Assembly: GCA_016839905.1 (NCBI GenBank)
Contig: JAEOTJ010000347.1
Span: forward strand, 1-23,875
From: Promethearchaeota archaeon
GTDB taxonomy: Archaea > Asgardarchaeota > Lokiarchaeia > Sigynarchaeales > SOKP01
Length of the DNA stretch: 23,875 nucleotides
Direction: 5' to 3'
Numbering within the stretch: the first letter of the stretch is position 1; every line of letters begins with the position of its first letter. Shown one piece after another: positions 15,578 to 23,523 of the stretch. The position numbers were made by a program, and so were the translations under genes. The notes beneath the pieces are model-generated. The model had not been told where the DNA came from, did no database searches, and saw only the letters and a program-made list of their open reading frames with translations.

Positions 15578-17170
15578 ATGAGTAAAATGGAAATTAATTC
15601 GGAACTTGATGAAGATTTTAGGGAAAGAATTTTAACAATTTTAAATCAATTAAATAAAGGATTATACGAAAGGAGCATAATTGTTAATTTATCGTTCTTA
15701 TCTGCAATATCCGGAGAAAATATCTTCATATTAGGACCTCCTGGCGTTGCAAAAAGTCTAATTGCTAGGCGTTTAAAGTTTGCATTTAAAGACGCAAAAT
15801 CATTTGAATATTTAATGCATCGATTTTCAACCCCAGATGAGGTTTTTGGACCGATATCAATCAGTAAACTGAAAGATGAGGATAAATTAGAGCGAATGGT
15901 TGATAATTATCTTCCTGGAGCAAACATAGCTTTCTTAGATGAAATTTGGAAAGCTGGACCTTCAATACAAAATACGCTTCTTACTATTATTAATGAAAAA
16001 ATCTTTCGTAACGGAGGGCAAGAACTCCCTGTAGATTTATTTGGGTTAATTACTGCCTCGAATGAACTTCCAGAAGAGGGTCAAGGGTTGGATGCCCTTT
16101 GGGACAGGTTTTTAATAAGAATGTTAGTTATAAATATCAAGGATAGAAACAATTTTGAAGAGATGGTAATAAATACTTCTGATCTATATGAGGATGTTCT
16201 TTCCGATAAGATTAAAATCACTAAAGAAGAATTTAAACAATGGCAAAATTTAAGAGATCAAATATTAGTCCCTCAGGAAATATTAGATTTAATCCACCAT
16301 ATTCGTATTAAAATCGAGAATTATAATCAAGATCAGTTAGAGAGGGGTTCTGAAGGAAAAAAAGTCTTTTATATTTCGGATAGACGATGGAAAAAAATTG
16401 TTAAAATCCTTAGAACATCGAGTTTCTTAAACGGGCGAAAATTTGTGGATTTAATGGATTGCTTTTTAATTCCCTACATGTTATGGGATGAGCCTGATCA
16501 AATTTATTTTATTAATAATATAGTAAAAGAGAGCATACGCCATAAGGGATATACCCTTCTTTTAGATTTGGATATAATTGAGAAGGAATTAGATAGACTT
16601 TCAGAGGAGATTACCACAGAGACTAGAACTATAAAAATCATAAAAATTAAAAAATTAAAGGAGTTTGTGAATAATTATTATAAAATCGTAGATTTTGGAA
16701 GTTATCATTTTATAAAAATATCGATATATAATAACTTAAAAAAAAATAACTCTAACCAAGTCAATTTATATAATTCAAAAATTGAAGACAATGATACTTG
16801 TCAATATAACTGCCGTAGAAGTGATCGGTTTAAAATTTTTATAGAAGATACTGAATATGAGCTTGAAAGTCAAGAATTTGAAGAACAAGAAATATTCACA
16901 AAAAAGCCCCATGAACTCCTTATTAAAAATTGGGACAAAAAAATTGACAATTTAAAGAATCTAATTAAAGATAATTTAGAAAAAATCACTCATTATAAAG
17001 AAATAGATTTAAAATTCTTAAAACAGAATATATTTATTGAACTTAAAAAATCTGATGTAATTTTTCAGAGAATTGAGGAATTAGAAACACAACTCCATCA
17101 ATTAGACCTCAAAAGCAATGAGCAACATGATAAATATCATTCGATTAAAGATAATGTAAAAATAAAGTGA
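15578..17170 (+). CDS. ravA: RavA-like MoxR-family AAA+ ATPase
   Basis: The 530-residue protein has an AAA+ core: Walker A GPPGVAKS (53-60), Walker B IAFLDE with Asp121 and Glu122, the insertion helix LLTIINEKIFRNGG, sensor 1 TASNE (159-163) and an arginine-finger segment DRFLIR (176-181). DEIWKAGPSIQNTLL and the FSTPDEVFGP stretch are typical of the RavA branch of MoxR ATPases. The C-terminal part (about 335-530) is long, Lys/Asn-rich and partly coiled coil, with a small CQYNC patch of unknown meaning. A strong ribosome-binding site GGTGAG lies 7 nt before the ATG. It overlaps the next gene by 4 nt (GTGA), so translation is coupled. In E. coli, RavA hexamers work with ViaA as a chaperone-like pair touching respiratory complexes; the archaeal target is unknown. 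Confidence 0.88.
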   Translation: MSKMEINSELDEDFRERILTILNQLNKGLYERSIIVNLSFLSAISGENIFILGPPGVAKSLIARRLKFAFKDAKSFEYLMHRFSTPDEVFGPISISKLKDEDKLERMVDNYLPGANIAFLDEIWKAGPSIQNTLLTIINEKIFRNGGQELPVDLFGLITASNELPEEGQGLDALWDRFLIRMLVINIKDRNNFEEMVINTSDLYEDVLSDKIKITKEEFKQWQNLRDQILVPQEILDLIHHIRIKIENYNQDQLERGSEGKKVFYISDRRWKKIVKILRTSSFLNGRKFVDLMDCFLIPYMLWDEPDQIYFINNIVKESIRHKGYTLLLDLDIIEKELDRLSEEITTETRTIKIIKIKKLKEFVNNYYKIVDFGSYHFIKISIYNNLKKNNSNQVNLYNSKIEDNDTCQYNCRRSDRFKIFIEDTEYELESQEFEEQEIFTKKPHELLIKNWDKKIDNLKNLIKDNLEKITHYKEIDLKFLKQNIFIELKKSDVIFQRIEELETQLHQLDLKSNEQHDKYHSIKDNVKIK

Positions 17171-18774
17171 GTATATTTTTGCCAAGTGAATCTTTTAATG
17201 AAATAATAAAATACTCCATTCAATTTGGAAGATTTTTAAATGAACCATTAAGGAGGATATTATTTGAATTCATACTTCATAAATTTAATAGGATTCAGAG
17301 TTTTAATAAGGGAAAATTAATGGAAAGATTAACTCCTTATGTAAATTTTGTAAATGAAGTAATTTCTGGTCCAGATGTAGTTTCACTTGCTAAAAAAAAC
17401 GACTTGATCTTTGTGGATATTTTAACAAGGATGATTAAAGTATTCGAGGATTTAGATAAGGAAATAAATATAACAGGAAATTTCCAAGATGAAGAGTTAG
17501 AGTTAATTAAGATGCAAGACTCCTCTTTAAAAACCTTTTTCCATCAATTTAATATTAATGCAGAAAAAATAAAGACCTATATTCCTGAACTGGAGTTTAA
17601 TATCAAATTCTTTCAAAATGAATATGAGAAATTAAAGAATTCAAAAGAAAACAATATTAACAAAAAAAAACAAGCTTTAAAAAATGAGATGTTAGAACGA
17701 TGGGAGGGAGATCTACTCAAGAGGAAATATTTAGCACTCATTAGACGAATTGATGAAGAACGGGAGAAATTATGTAAGAATTTATATGACAATATTGAAA
17801 AATTAAAAAAAATGATGGAGATCTTACGACCCTTCACAAATGAGTGTGGTCGGTTATTGGATCTGTCGAAAGGGCTATGGCAAACTACAGATTTTAATAT
17901 TTTAGAATATTATGCTCAATTAGTTCAAAGAGAACCTGCAATACAAGAATTGGCTGAAATGTTAGGAAGACTGCATCAAACTGAAGATGAACTTGAAGAA
18001 GAACTAATTAACGAGACTCTAATTAAACCCATTAATCTGATCGATCATGCTCAAAAATCAGAAATAGTAGGTATTCATGAGAGTAATGATATAAATTACC
18101 TTTTACCTCTTGAATTGACCAATTTAAACGATCCTACCACGGAACTCATATTTTGTAAAAAGTTTGCAGAAAAAAAGCTACTTACATACCAGTTCCTTGG
18201 TCCTAATTGGGTGGCTGAAGATGAACATAGAAAAGAAATCAAAATGGTTCCTAAAAAAACCAAAAAAGGACCTATAATTATATGTGTAGATACAAGTGGA
18301 TCCATGCACGGAATCCCAGAAAATGTTGCAAAGACTCTGTGTTTTGCGATCCTTAGGATTGCGCTTTTAGAGCAACGTTCTTGTTATTTAATTTCCTTTT
18401 CAACCTCTATCCAAACTCTTGAATTAACAGACTTCGAGAATTCCTTACCAAAATTAATGGAATTCTTAATATCTTCTTTTCATGGAGGAACAGATGCTGG
18501 ACCGGCGTTAAGAAGAGCGATGCGAAAAATTCAAGAAGAGAACTATAAAAAGTCAGATATATTAATGATATCCGATTTTATCATGGATAGAGTAGAGCTA
18601 AGTACTGAGAAACTGATTCTTAAATGTAAAGAAAATGATACTAAATTTCATAGTCTAGTAATTACTTCAGTTGCAAACCCAAAAGCTTTAGAAATCTTTG
18701 ATAACAATTGGATTTACCATTCTGGTTCAACTGCAAAACTAAAACATTTATTAAAGAATATAAGAAAGATATAA
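17167..18774 (+). CDS. viaA: ViaA-like VWA-domain protein
   Basis: The 535-residue protein has a helical N-terminal part (about 1-300) with a charged coiled-coil segment at about 145-220, and a C-terminal von Willebrand A domain (about 365-535). The metal-ion-dependent adhesion site is complete: DTSGSM (375-380), Thr442 in GGTD, and Asp470 in MISDF. GGTDAGPALRRA is typical of ViaA and related bacterial/archaeal VWA partners of MoxR ATPases. The start is GTG inside the stop of the ATPase gene (GTGA overlap), which argues for coupled synthesis and a fixed complex. No signal peptide or membrane helix is seen, so it should be cytoplasmic. The pairing strongly supports the RavA/ViaA call; the physiological role in archaea is not established. 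Confidence 0.9.
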   Translation: MSIFLPSESFNEIIKYSIQFGRFLNEPLRRILFEFILHKFNRIQSFNKGKLMERLTPYVNFVNEVISGPDVVSLAKKNDLIFVDILTRMIKVFEDLDKEINITGNFQDEELELIKMQDSSLKTFFHQFNINAEKIKTYIPELEFNIKFFQNEYEKLKNSKENNINKKKQALKNEMLERWEGDLLKRKYLALIRRIDEEREKLCKNLYDNIEKLKKMMEILRPFTNECGRLLDLSKGLWQTTDFNILEYYAQLVQREPAIQELAEMLGRLHQTEDELEEELINETLIKPINLIDHAQKSEIVGIHESNDINYLLPLELTNLNDPTTELIFCKKFAEKKLLTYQFLGPNWVAEDEHRKEIKMVPKKTKKGPIIICVDTSGSMHGIPENVAKTLCFAILRIALLEQRSCYLISFSTSIQTLELTDFENSLPKLMEFLISSFHGGTDAGPALRRAMRKIQEENYKKSDILMISDFIMDRVELSTEKLILKCKENDTKFHSLVITSVANPKALEIFDNNWIYHSGSTAKLKHLLKNIRKI

Positions 18775-18851
18775 AAGAATAAAAAAAAATATGCCGATAA
18801 ATTGTACAGAAAGAGGTTTAACATTGAAACGGGATATCTTGATAAGCATGA

Positions 18852-19164
18852 ATTTCAGATTTTCATGTGTACAAAGGTATTAAACACTCGCCTTTTATTT
18901 ATTCTTTTTGCGGCTCTTTTATGGAATTACTGGCAGAGTCTTTTGATATGGGTGATATCCTTAAAGATTTATTCAAAAGATCTTCCAAGAGAGTTCATTT
19001 TTCAGATAAGCTCCACCCGATTTAAATCTTATCCAAGGAAAGGGCTTTATATTTGACAAGGAGATATTAATCTAAAGGAGGTGATTTAAAAAAAATACTC
19101 GGTACTCTAAATGCCTATATATTTTATGATGAAGAGGAAATTAAACTCTGTGGGTTTTTTAAGA
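18852..19164 (+). pseudogene. degraded coding remnant of unknown family
   Basis: No intact gene fills 18775-19216, but protein-like sequence appears in pieces. One frame is open from 18852 to the stop at 19023-19025 (GTG possible at 18867), encoding SPFIYSFCGSFMELLAESFD and a charged follow-on ending in HFSDKLHP. A neighbouring frame continues plausibly with LIQGKGFIFDKEIL. The first frame is open again at 19077-19164 with DLKKILGTLNAYIFYDEEEI. This pattern of frame changes and stops fits a decayed gene of about 100 residues or more. The 84-codon frame at 18802-19056 has a less protein-like composition and was not accepted. The family is not recognised. Confidence 0.35.
19074..19085 (+). promoter_or_regulatory. 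perfect Shine-Dalgarno-like sequence without a clear gene
   Basis: AAAGGAGGTGAT is fully complementary over at least ten bases to the conserved 3' end of archaeal 16S rRNA. No ATG, GTG or TTG lies at the usual 5-10 nt behind it. The next ATG (19111) opens a 22-codon frame (MPIYFMMKRKLNSVGFLRNK and two more Asn), 25 nt further on. It may be a chance match inside the degraded coding remnant. Confidence 0.3.
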
Positions 19165-19216
19165 AATAAAAATAATTAAAAATATCTAAAAGGGAAAAGA
19201 ATTGATTAAATAATCT

Positions 19217-19648
19217 TTATTTTATAATGTCCGTAATGAAGCAAATATCCATAATTTTTATACCCTTAATTTGAGCAATTTTTTCCTCAATAAGGGGATT
19301 AAAATCTTCGATTGATGTAATCTCAACTTTTATTAAAAGTCCGCAATCTCCACTTAATCGCCATATATCTGTAATTTCTTCAAGTTCTTTCAATTCTTTT
19401 AAAATTTGTTTAATTTCTTTAAAATCAGGTACTATTTTTATAGTAGCACGGGTTTTTGGTTTAGAATTTAAGCTGTATTCTATAGTGAACTTATTAATTA
19501 TTCCTTCATTCTCTAAATTTTTAACCCTTCGCCTTACTGTTGCTTCTGTTTTACCAACTTGCTTTGAAATATCATTAAATGAGGATCTACTATTCTCTTT
19601 ATGCAAATCAAGTATTTTTAAATCAATAACGTCGATTTTAAATCACAT
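19217..19648 (-). CDS. Lrp/AsnC-family transcription regulator with disrupted start
   Basis: The readable part has a winged helix-turn-helix (NDISKQVGKTEATVRRRVKN, then LENEGII) and a RAM ligand-binding domain with GDCGLLIKV and a final strand ICFITDI. Read upstream in frame, the sequence continues as KIDVIDLKILDLHKENSRSS, exactly how Lrp/AsnC proteins normally begin, so the true gene includes helix 1. However, the only ATG (19646-19648) is followed directly by an in-frame TGA (19643-19645). The first ordinary in-frame start afterwards is TTG at 19606, which would drop most of helix 1 (leaving 129 residues). Either the gene is freshly inactivated or badly sequenced at codon 2, or a non-standard start such as ATT is used, or the short form is made. 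The family is certain; whether a full protein is produced is not. Confidence 0.7.
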
Positions 19649-19712
19649 TTTACATTTATTTTTGTAATATGGTGTAATTATGTTATTAAAATGATATTTT
19701 CTAATTATAAAT

Positions 19713-19928
19713 TTATTTGACTAATTTTACAAAAGAAGGATCATTTATAAAATCTATCCACGAAAGATTGGTATAAAATCTTACTACCCTTTTTTTTCCA
19801 TCTTTAATCTTCAATTCGCCAAGTATCGAGTCCATTAACCTGATATATTTGTCAATCTTGATAAATCAGTTAAATTTTGTTTCTAGATTTTTTGAAAAGA
19901 CGAGATTATCATCAAAATCTTTTTTTCT
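19713..19928 (-). pseudogene. small protein remnant interrupted by an in-frame TGA
   Basis: From 19928 downwards the minus strand encodes KDFDDNLVFSKNLETKFN, then TGA at 19866-19868, then in the same frame FIKIDKYIRLMDSILGELKI and KDGKKRVVRFYTNLSWIDFI up to a TAA at 19713-19715. Both sides have natural amino-acid composition. An ATG at 19835 allows a 40-residue intact piece (19713-19835). A run of seven A residues just upstream marks a likely frame change from a preceding IEE-like stretch. The whole looks like a small protein of 70 residues or more that has acquired a nonsense codon. A genuine 40-residue gene is the alternative. The family is not recognised. It lies head-to-tail upstream of the Lrp-type gene on the same strand. 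Confidence 0.4.
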
Positions 19929-19963
19929 TCAATTTAATTTCTATTCTTCATAACTGGAATAAA

Positions 19964-19970
19964 TTTAAAA
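19964..19970 (+). promoter_or_regulatory. TATA-like element for the 49-residue small ORF
   Basis: TTTAAAA centred about 22 nt before the ATG at 19989 fits a leaderless or very short-leader archaeal transcript. It supports the small ORF being expressed. Confidence 0.3.
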
Positions 19971-19988
19971 AAATAGGATTCTGTAATA

Positions 19989-20138
19989 ATGTCAACTAGA
20001 ATTAAATTAGATCAACCAAATCCAAAGCCATCAAGCGATGATACTTCCTTTTATAAAGAATGGAACTCTCCACATAAGGATATTGATGTCAATGAAGTAT
20101 TAAACGCTCGACGAAAACAAAAAGAACCCTCTAAGTAA
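19989..20138 (+). CDS. small polar protein of 49 residues, unknown function
   Basis: ATG to TAA gives a highly polar peptide: MSTRIKLDQPNPKPSS, a DDTSFYKEWNSPHK middle with aromatic residues, and a charged helix-like end DVNEVLNARRKQKE. It has no cysteines, membrane helix or signal peptide. Codon choice and amino-acid balance resemble real genes of this window rather than random AT-rich sequence, and a TATA-like element lies at a suitable distance. It stands alone between minus-strand remnants and the AOR gene, about 225 nt before the latter. No family is recognised; it may be intrinsically disordered or a small partner protein. Confidence 0.5.
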   Translation: MSTRIKLDQPNPKPSSDDTSFYKEWNSPHKDIDVNEVLNARRKQKEPSK

Positions 20139-20196
20139 TAATAGATATGAACATAGTTCCTGCGATGACAATTTAAAGAATTGAGAATTTTTTTAT

Positions 20197-20214
20197 GTTA
20201 ATACCCCTATTAAC
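20197..20214. repeat. perfect inverted repeat upstream of the AOR gene
   Basis: GTTAATA and TATTAAC flank a CCCC loop, about 150 nt before the AOR start. A second dispersed pair, AAGTGTT (20258-20264) and AACACTT (20296-20302), lies between it and the TATA box. These may be regulator sites for AOR or, for the first, a terminator hairpin of the small upstream ORF. Confidence 0.4.
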
Positions 20215-20335
20215 TCTTGAATTAATGGTATGTGCCAATATTTTTAAAATTGAATGCAAGTGTTTTAATTCTAAATAAAAATTCTTTAATTACCTAACAC
20301 TTTAAGAATCATAATAAATAATTTTACTCATAATC

Positions 20336-20343
20336 TATAAAAT
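20336..20343 (+). promoter_or_regulatory. TATA box of the AOR operon
   Basis: TATAAAAT is centred 25 nt before the ATG at 20365, the classic spacing for a leaderless archaeal transcript. It therefore favours that ATG over the GTG at 20356. Confidence 0.5.
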
Positions 20344-20364
20344 AATAAAAAAAAAGTGAATGAA

Positions 20365-22287
20365 ATGACTACTGTAAATGAAGTTAATGTACCAGAAAAG
20401 ATTCATGGATATACGCAAGTACGATTAAATGTGGATTTGACCACGGGTAAGATTGAGAAATCGGAGATGTCCAAGGAGTTTTGTAGGGATTGGATTGGAG
20501 GGTATGGGTTCGGGGCTAAGGTCTTATGGGATGAGTTAAAGCCAGGAGTTGATCCTTTAGGTCCCGAAAATGTATTAGTATATGCTCATGGGCCGTTCCC
20601 CACCACGATTCTGCCCACCAGCTCTAAGTATGGATTGTTTGCAAAGTCACCATTAACGGGGATGTTTGGGATGGCTATTTCTTCCGGTTCTGTTGGTGCT
20701 CAAGCACGGAGAGCTGGGATCAATATGATCGTGTTTAGGGGAAAAGCACCCGAATTGTCTTACTTAGTTGTTGATGACGATGATTATTACATCGTTCCAT
20801 GTCCGGACCTTGCGGGTAAGGGCTGTTTTGAAACCGAAGAAATTCTCAGGGAAGAGTTTCAAGACCAACGTCTAGGAGTAATGGCTATTGGTCCCGGAGG
20901 AGAACGCATGTCTCGTATGGGCTGCGTTACAAATGACAGGAACAGGCAGGCAGGTAGAACGGGACTTGGGGCTGTTTTTGGCTCCAAAAACCTTAAAGCA
21001 GTATGCTTTAGAGGGACTAAAGGTACAAAAGTAGCCAAACCGGCTGAATTCTATAAATTAGCGAAAAAACTAATAAAAGTCGCAAATGGACCCGCTACTG
21101 CTAAATATCGAGATCTTGGAACTCCTGCAGGTTTAACTAGTTATAATAAACTAGGAATGATGCCTATTAGAAACCATCGTGAAGGTACATGGGATAAGAT
21201 TGATGATAATACATTCACGGGTGACACCCTTAACGAAGATTGGGTTGTAAAGAAAGTAGGGTGTTCTCAATGTTCTATTGCATGTGATCATGTTACAAAA
21301 GTTCCAAAGACCCATCCTCATTGGCCAAATTTATTTTCTAGCATTGATGTAGAAATGTGTTATTCCTTTGGTACGGCTTGTGGTACCGATGATTGGCCTA
21401 CGGTTTTTAAATGTGTTTCTTTATGTGATGATTTAGGTATTGACGCGATTTCTGGAGGAGTGACTGCTGCGATGGCTTGTGATTTATATGAAGATGGATT
21501 AATAACTAAGGATGATTTAGGATATGAATTACCATTTGGATCAACTGTAAATCTGGTAAGATTTACCGAAGAGATGATTCTTGGTAAGGGTTTTGCGGGA
21601 GAGATTTTCGGAGATGGAACTAAAATGGCTGGGATCAGACTAGAAAAAATGGGTAGAAAAAACGCGAGTTCTTATGGAATGCATATTAAGGGTTTAGAAT
21701 TACCCGCTTTTGATTTACATGGAATGAGCTCTTTCGCCGTAGGAGCAAGTGTTAGCATTCGTGGTGGTTGTCACTTAAGAAATGGGGCCTATGGATTAGA
21801 TGCCAAGGGTACATTTGATAGGCTTGCATACGACAAACCAGTTGAACGGGGAAAGAAAATAATCGCAACTGAGGATATTTATGGTATAGTAGATTCTTAT
21901 ATCATCTGTAAATTTACTCGGGGTATTTATGAAAATGATGCTGAAATGGCTAAAGTTTTTGAATTGGTAACTGGTATTCCAGTAACAGATAAATTCATAA
22001 ATAAAAGAGGGGCGGCAATCGTAAATCTTTCTAAGTGCTTTAACATTAGAGAAGGATGGACACGAGCAGATGATCATCCTCCTGAGAGATACTTCAAGAT
22101 AGCTCATACACATGGTCCTAATAAAGGAGTTCTTTTAAAAGAAGATGGATATCAAAAGTTATTAAGCGGATATTATGAGGCACGAGGCTGGGACTCGAAG
22201 ACTGGCATACCAACTGATGCAACTTTAAAAGATCTGGGTTTAGATTTTGTAATTGGAAAATTAAAAGCAGCAGGAGGCAAGAAATAA
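20365..22287 (+). CDS. aor: tungsten-dependent aldehyde:ferredoxin oxidoreductase
   Basis: The 640-residue protein is a full-length AOR. It has an N-terminal pterin-binding domain with GRTGLGAVFGSKNLKAV, the [4Fe-4S] ligands Cys300, 303 and 307 in GCSQCSIAC, a fourth ligand Cys558 in KCFNIREGWTR, and the conserved HIKGLELPAFDLHG region. AORs oxidise aldehydes to carboxylates (or the reverse with strong reductants), using a tungsten bis-pterin centre and passing electrons to ferredoxin. The enzyme should be cytoplasmic. The TATA box 25 nt upstream favours the ATG at 20365; a GTG nine bases earlier would add three residues. The first half uses more GC-rich codons than neighbouring genes, which may reflect high expression. 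The stop codon abuts the ATG of a four-cluster iron-sulfur protein, its likely electron-transfer subunit. The aldehyde substrate cannot be read from sequence. Confidence 0.95.
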   Translation: MTTVNEVNVPEKIHGYTQVRLNVDLTTGKIEKSEMSKEFCRDWIGGYGFGAKVLWDELKPGVDPLGPENVLVYAHGPFPTTILPTSSKYGLFAKSPLTGMFGMAISSGSVGAQARRAGINMIVFRGKAPELSYLVVDDDDYYIVPCPDLAGKGCFETEEILREEFQDQRLGVMAIGPGGERMSRMGCVTNDRNRQAGRTGLGAVFGSKNLKAVCFRGTKGTKVAKPAEFYKLAKKLIKVANGPATAKYRDLGTPAGLTSYNKLGMMPIRNHREGTWDKIDDNTFTGDTLNEDWVVKKVGCSQCSIACDHVTKVPKTHPHWPNLFSSIDVEMCYSFGTACGTDDWPTVFKCVSLCDDLGIDAISGGVTAAMACDLYEDGLITKDDLGYELPFGSTVNLVRFTEEMILGKGFAGEIFGDGTKMAGIRLEKMGRKNASSYGMHIKGLELPAFDLHGMSSFAVGASVSIRGGCHLRNGAYGLDAKGTFDRLAYDKPVERGKKIIATEDIYGIVDSYIICKFTRGIYENDAEMAKVFELVTGIPVTDKFINKRGAAIVNLSKCFNIREGWTRADDHPPERYFKIAHTHGPNKGVLLKEDGYQKLLSGYYEARGWDSKTGIPTDATLKDLGLDFVIGKLKAAGGKK

Positions 22288-22818
22288 ATGACTGGGCAGA
22301 AAAAACATCATCAATTTATTATTGTAAATGCGGATAAATGCACCGGATGCGAGACATGTGAGTCTGTGTGTTCATTTGTCCATGATGGTGAGTTTAATCC
22401 GATAAACACCCGAATCCACCGAATTCGAATAGAACCTATTTTAAACATTGCCCTTAGCTGTCAGAAATGCGATGATGCTCCTTGCGTTAGATCTTGCCCA
22501 GAAAAAGCTTTGGAAAAAGATCCTAATGATGGTTCTATTGTTATAGATGAGGATAAATGCAATGGATGCGGTTTTTGTGTTCGAGCTTGTGATTTTGGAG
22601 TAATGTCCCTACATTTAGAAACTCAAAAAGCATTAGTTTGCGACCTCTGTGAAGATATGAAAGAAGAATTCATAGATCCCGAAGTAGGGAAAAAAGAGCC
22701 TCAATGCATTGCTGTATGTCCTAAAGAAGCCATTTCTTTAAAGAATGTCGTTCAAATTGGGGAAGAAACTAGAATCGAAGCTGCAAAACGCCTATTAAGC
22801 GATTTACTTCAAGAATAA
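22288..22818 (+). CDS. four-cluster ferredoxin-like subunit of AOR
   Basis: The 176-residue protein carries sixteen cysteines arranged for four [4Fe-4S] clusters: Cys18/21/24/28, Cys58/61/66/70, Cys91/94/97/101 and Cys118/121/140/144, several followed by Pro as in CPEKAL and CPKEAI. This is the HycB/DmsB-like pattern of electron-transfer subunits. Its ATG follows the AOR stop with no gap, so it is translationally linked. In bacteria, related multi-cluster subunits join AOR to further redox partners, so it probably carries electrons between AOR and ferredoxin or another acceptor. No FAD/NAD-binding partner gene follows. AT-rich sequence with a T run after the stop may end the transcript. Confidence 0.93.
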   Translation: MTGQKKHHQFIIVNADKCTGCETCESVCSFVHDGEFNPINTRIHRIRIEPILNIALSCQKCDDAPCVRSCPEKALEKDPNDGSIVIDEDKCNGCGFCVRACDFGVMSLHLETQKALVCDLCEDMKEEFIDPEVGKKEPQCIAVCPKEAISLKNVVQIGEETRIEAAKRLLSDLLQE

Positions 22819-22968
22819 TAATAATTTAATTATTTTTATTTCTTTTTTTAATTTATTTAATTTAATTAGATATATTACAATGAAAGTATATCATTTAAAT
22901 GTACAATAAGAAAATTTATAATTAATTTTATTTGTCAAATTAATTTTTCAAAAAAAAAAGATTAAAAA

Positions 22969-23265
22969 ATGCCTGAATGTAAAGAATGTGGCGAAAACAT
23001 CTCAGATATCCAATATTTAAATTTTAAAAAGATGTGTTCTGAATGTGTCAAGAATAAAATCATTCTAAAGGGGAATTCTAATAAGTGTTCACCCGTTTTA
23101 GGGATTATATTGTTATTTATTGGAGTGGCTACCTTATTGACGGGTTTTCTTACGATGGATCTTCAAAATTTATCACAATTTACTGATTCAGTGTATATAT
23201 TTAGCATTGGAGGGATGTTAATAGTTTCTAGTATTTTATTAATCCTTACGTCAAAAAGAATATAA
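22969..23265 (+). CDS. small zinc-ribbon membrane protein
   Basis: The 98-residue protein starts with a zinc-ribbon-like knuckle pair, Cys4/Cys7 (CKEC) and Cys23/Cys26 (CSEC), followed by a short linker and two predicted membrane helices (about 42-62 and 75-94). The ribbon should face the cytoplasm, with the short loop between helices outside. Such proteins are common in archaea and mostly uncharacterised. It stands alone, with 150 bp of AT-rich sequence before it and 258 bp after it, so it is likely a single-gene transcript. The function is unknown. Confidence 0.75.
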   Translation: MPECKECGENISDIQYLNFKKMCSECVKNKIILKGNSNKCSPVLGIILLFIGVATLLTGFLTMDLQNLSQFTDSVYIFSIGGMLIVSSILLILTSKRI

Positions 23266-23490
23266 TCATTCTTTATAAACCTATTACCATTCCAGAAATA
23301 ATGACCTATCACTAAAATTAGATAAATTCATGATCTCATGATATTTTTTTAGGATTTGGGAAAGAACTTTGATGCAAATTAAGTCTTGAAAATTTAATAC
23401 CTCAAAGAATCACTAAATCCATTTAAATAGGACGAAAAAAAATCTTATTATAATTAATAATATGATCAAAAAATATATTTGTAAAAATTG

Positions 23491-23500
23491 TATAAATATA
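23491..23500 (+). promoter_or_regulatory. TATA box candidate for the secreted protein gene
   Basis: TATAAATATA lies about 29 nt before the ATG at 23524, a spacing typical of short-leader archaeal transcripts. The rest of 23266-23490 is AT-rich with no gene seen. Confidence 0.45.
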
Positions 23501-23523
23501 AAATAATTAGAAAGCGTGATAAA

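Noticed and set aside
18802..19056. 84-codon frame after ViaA
   Set aside because: Weak composition. A different frame over the same DNA (18852-19025) reads as more natural protein, so the interval is treated as a degraded remnant.
19643..19868. Selenocysteine at the in-frame TGA codons
   Set aside because: A selenocysteine at position 2 of an Lrp protein or in the middle of this small unknown protein has no precedent I know, and no redox motif surrounds either TGA.
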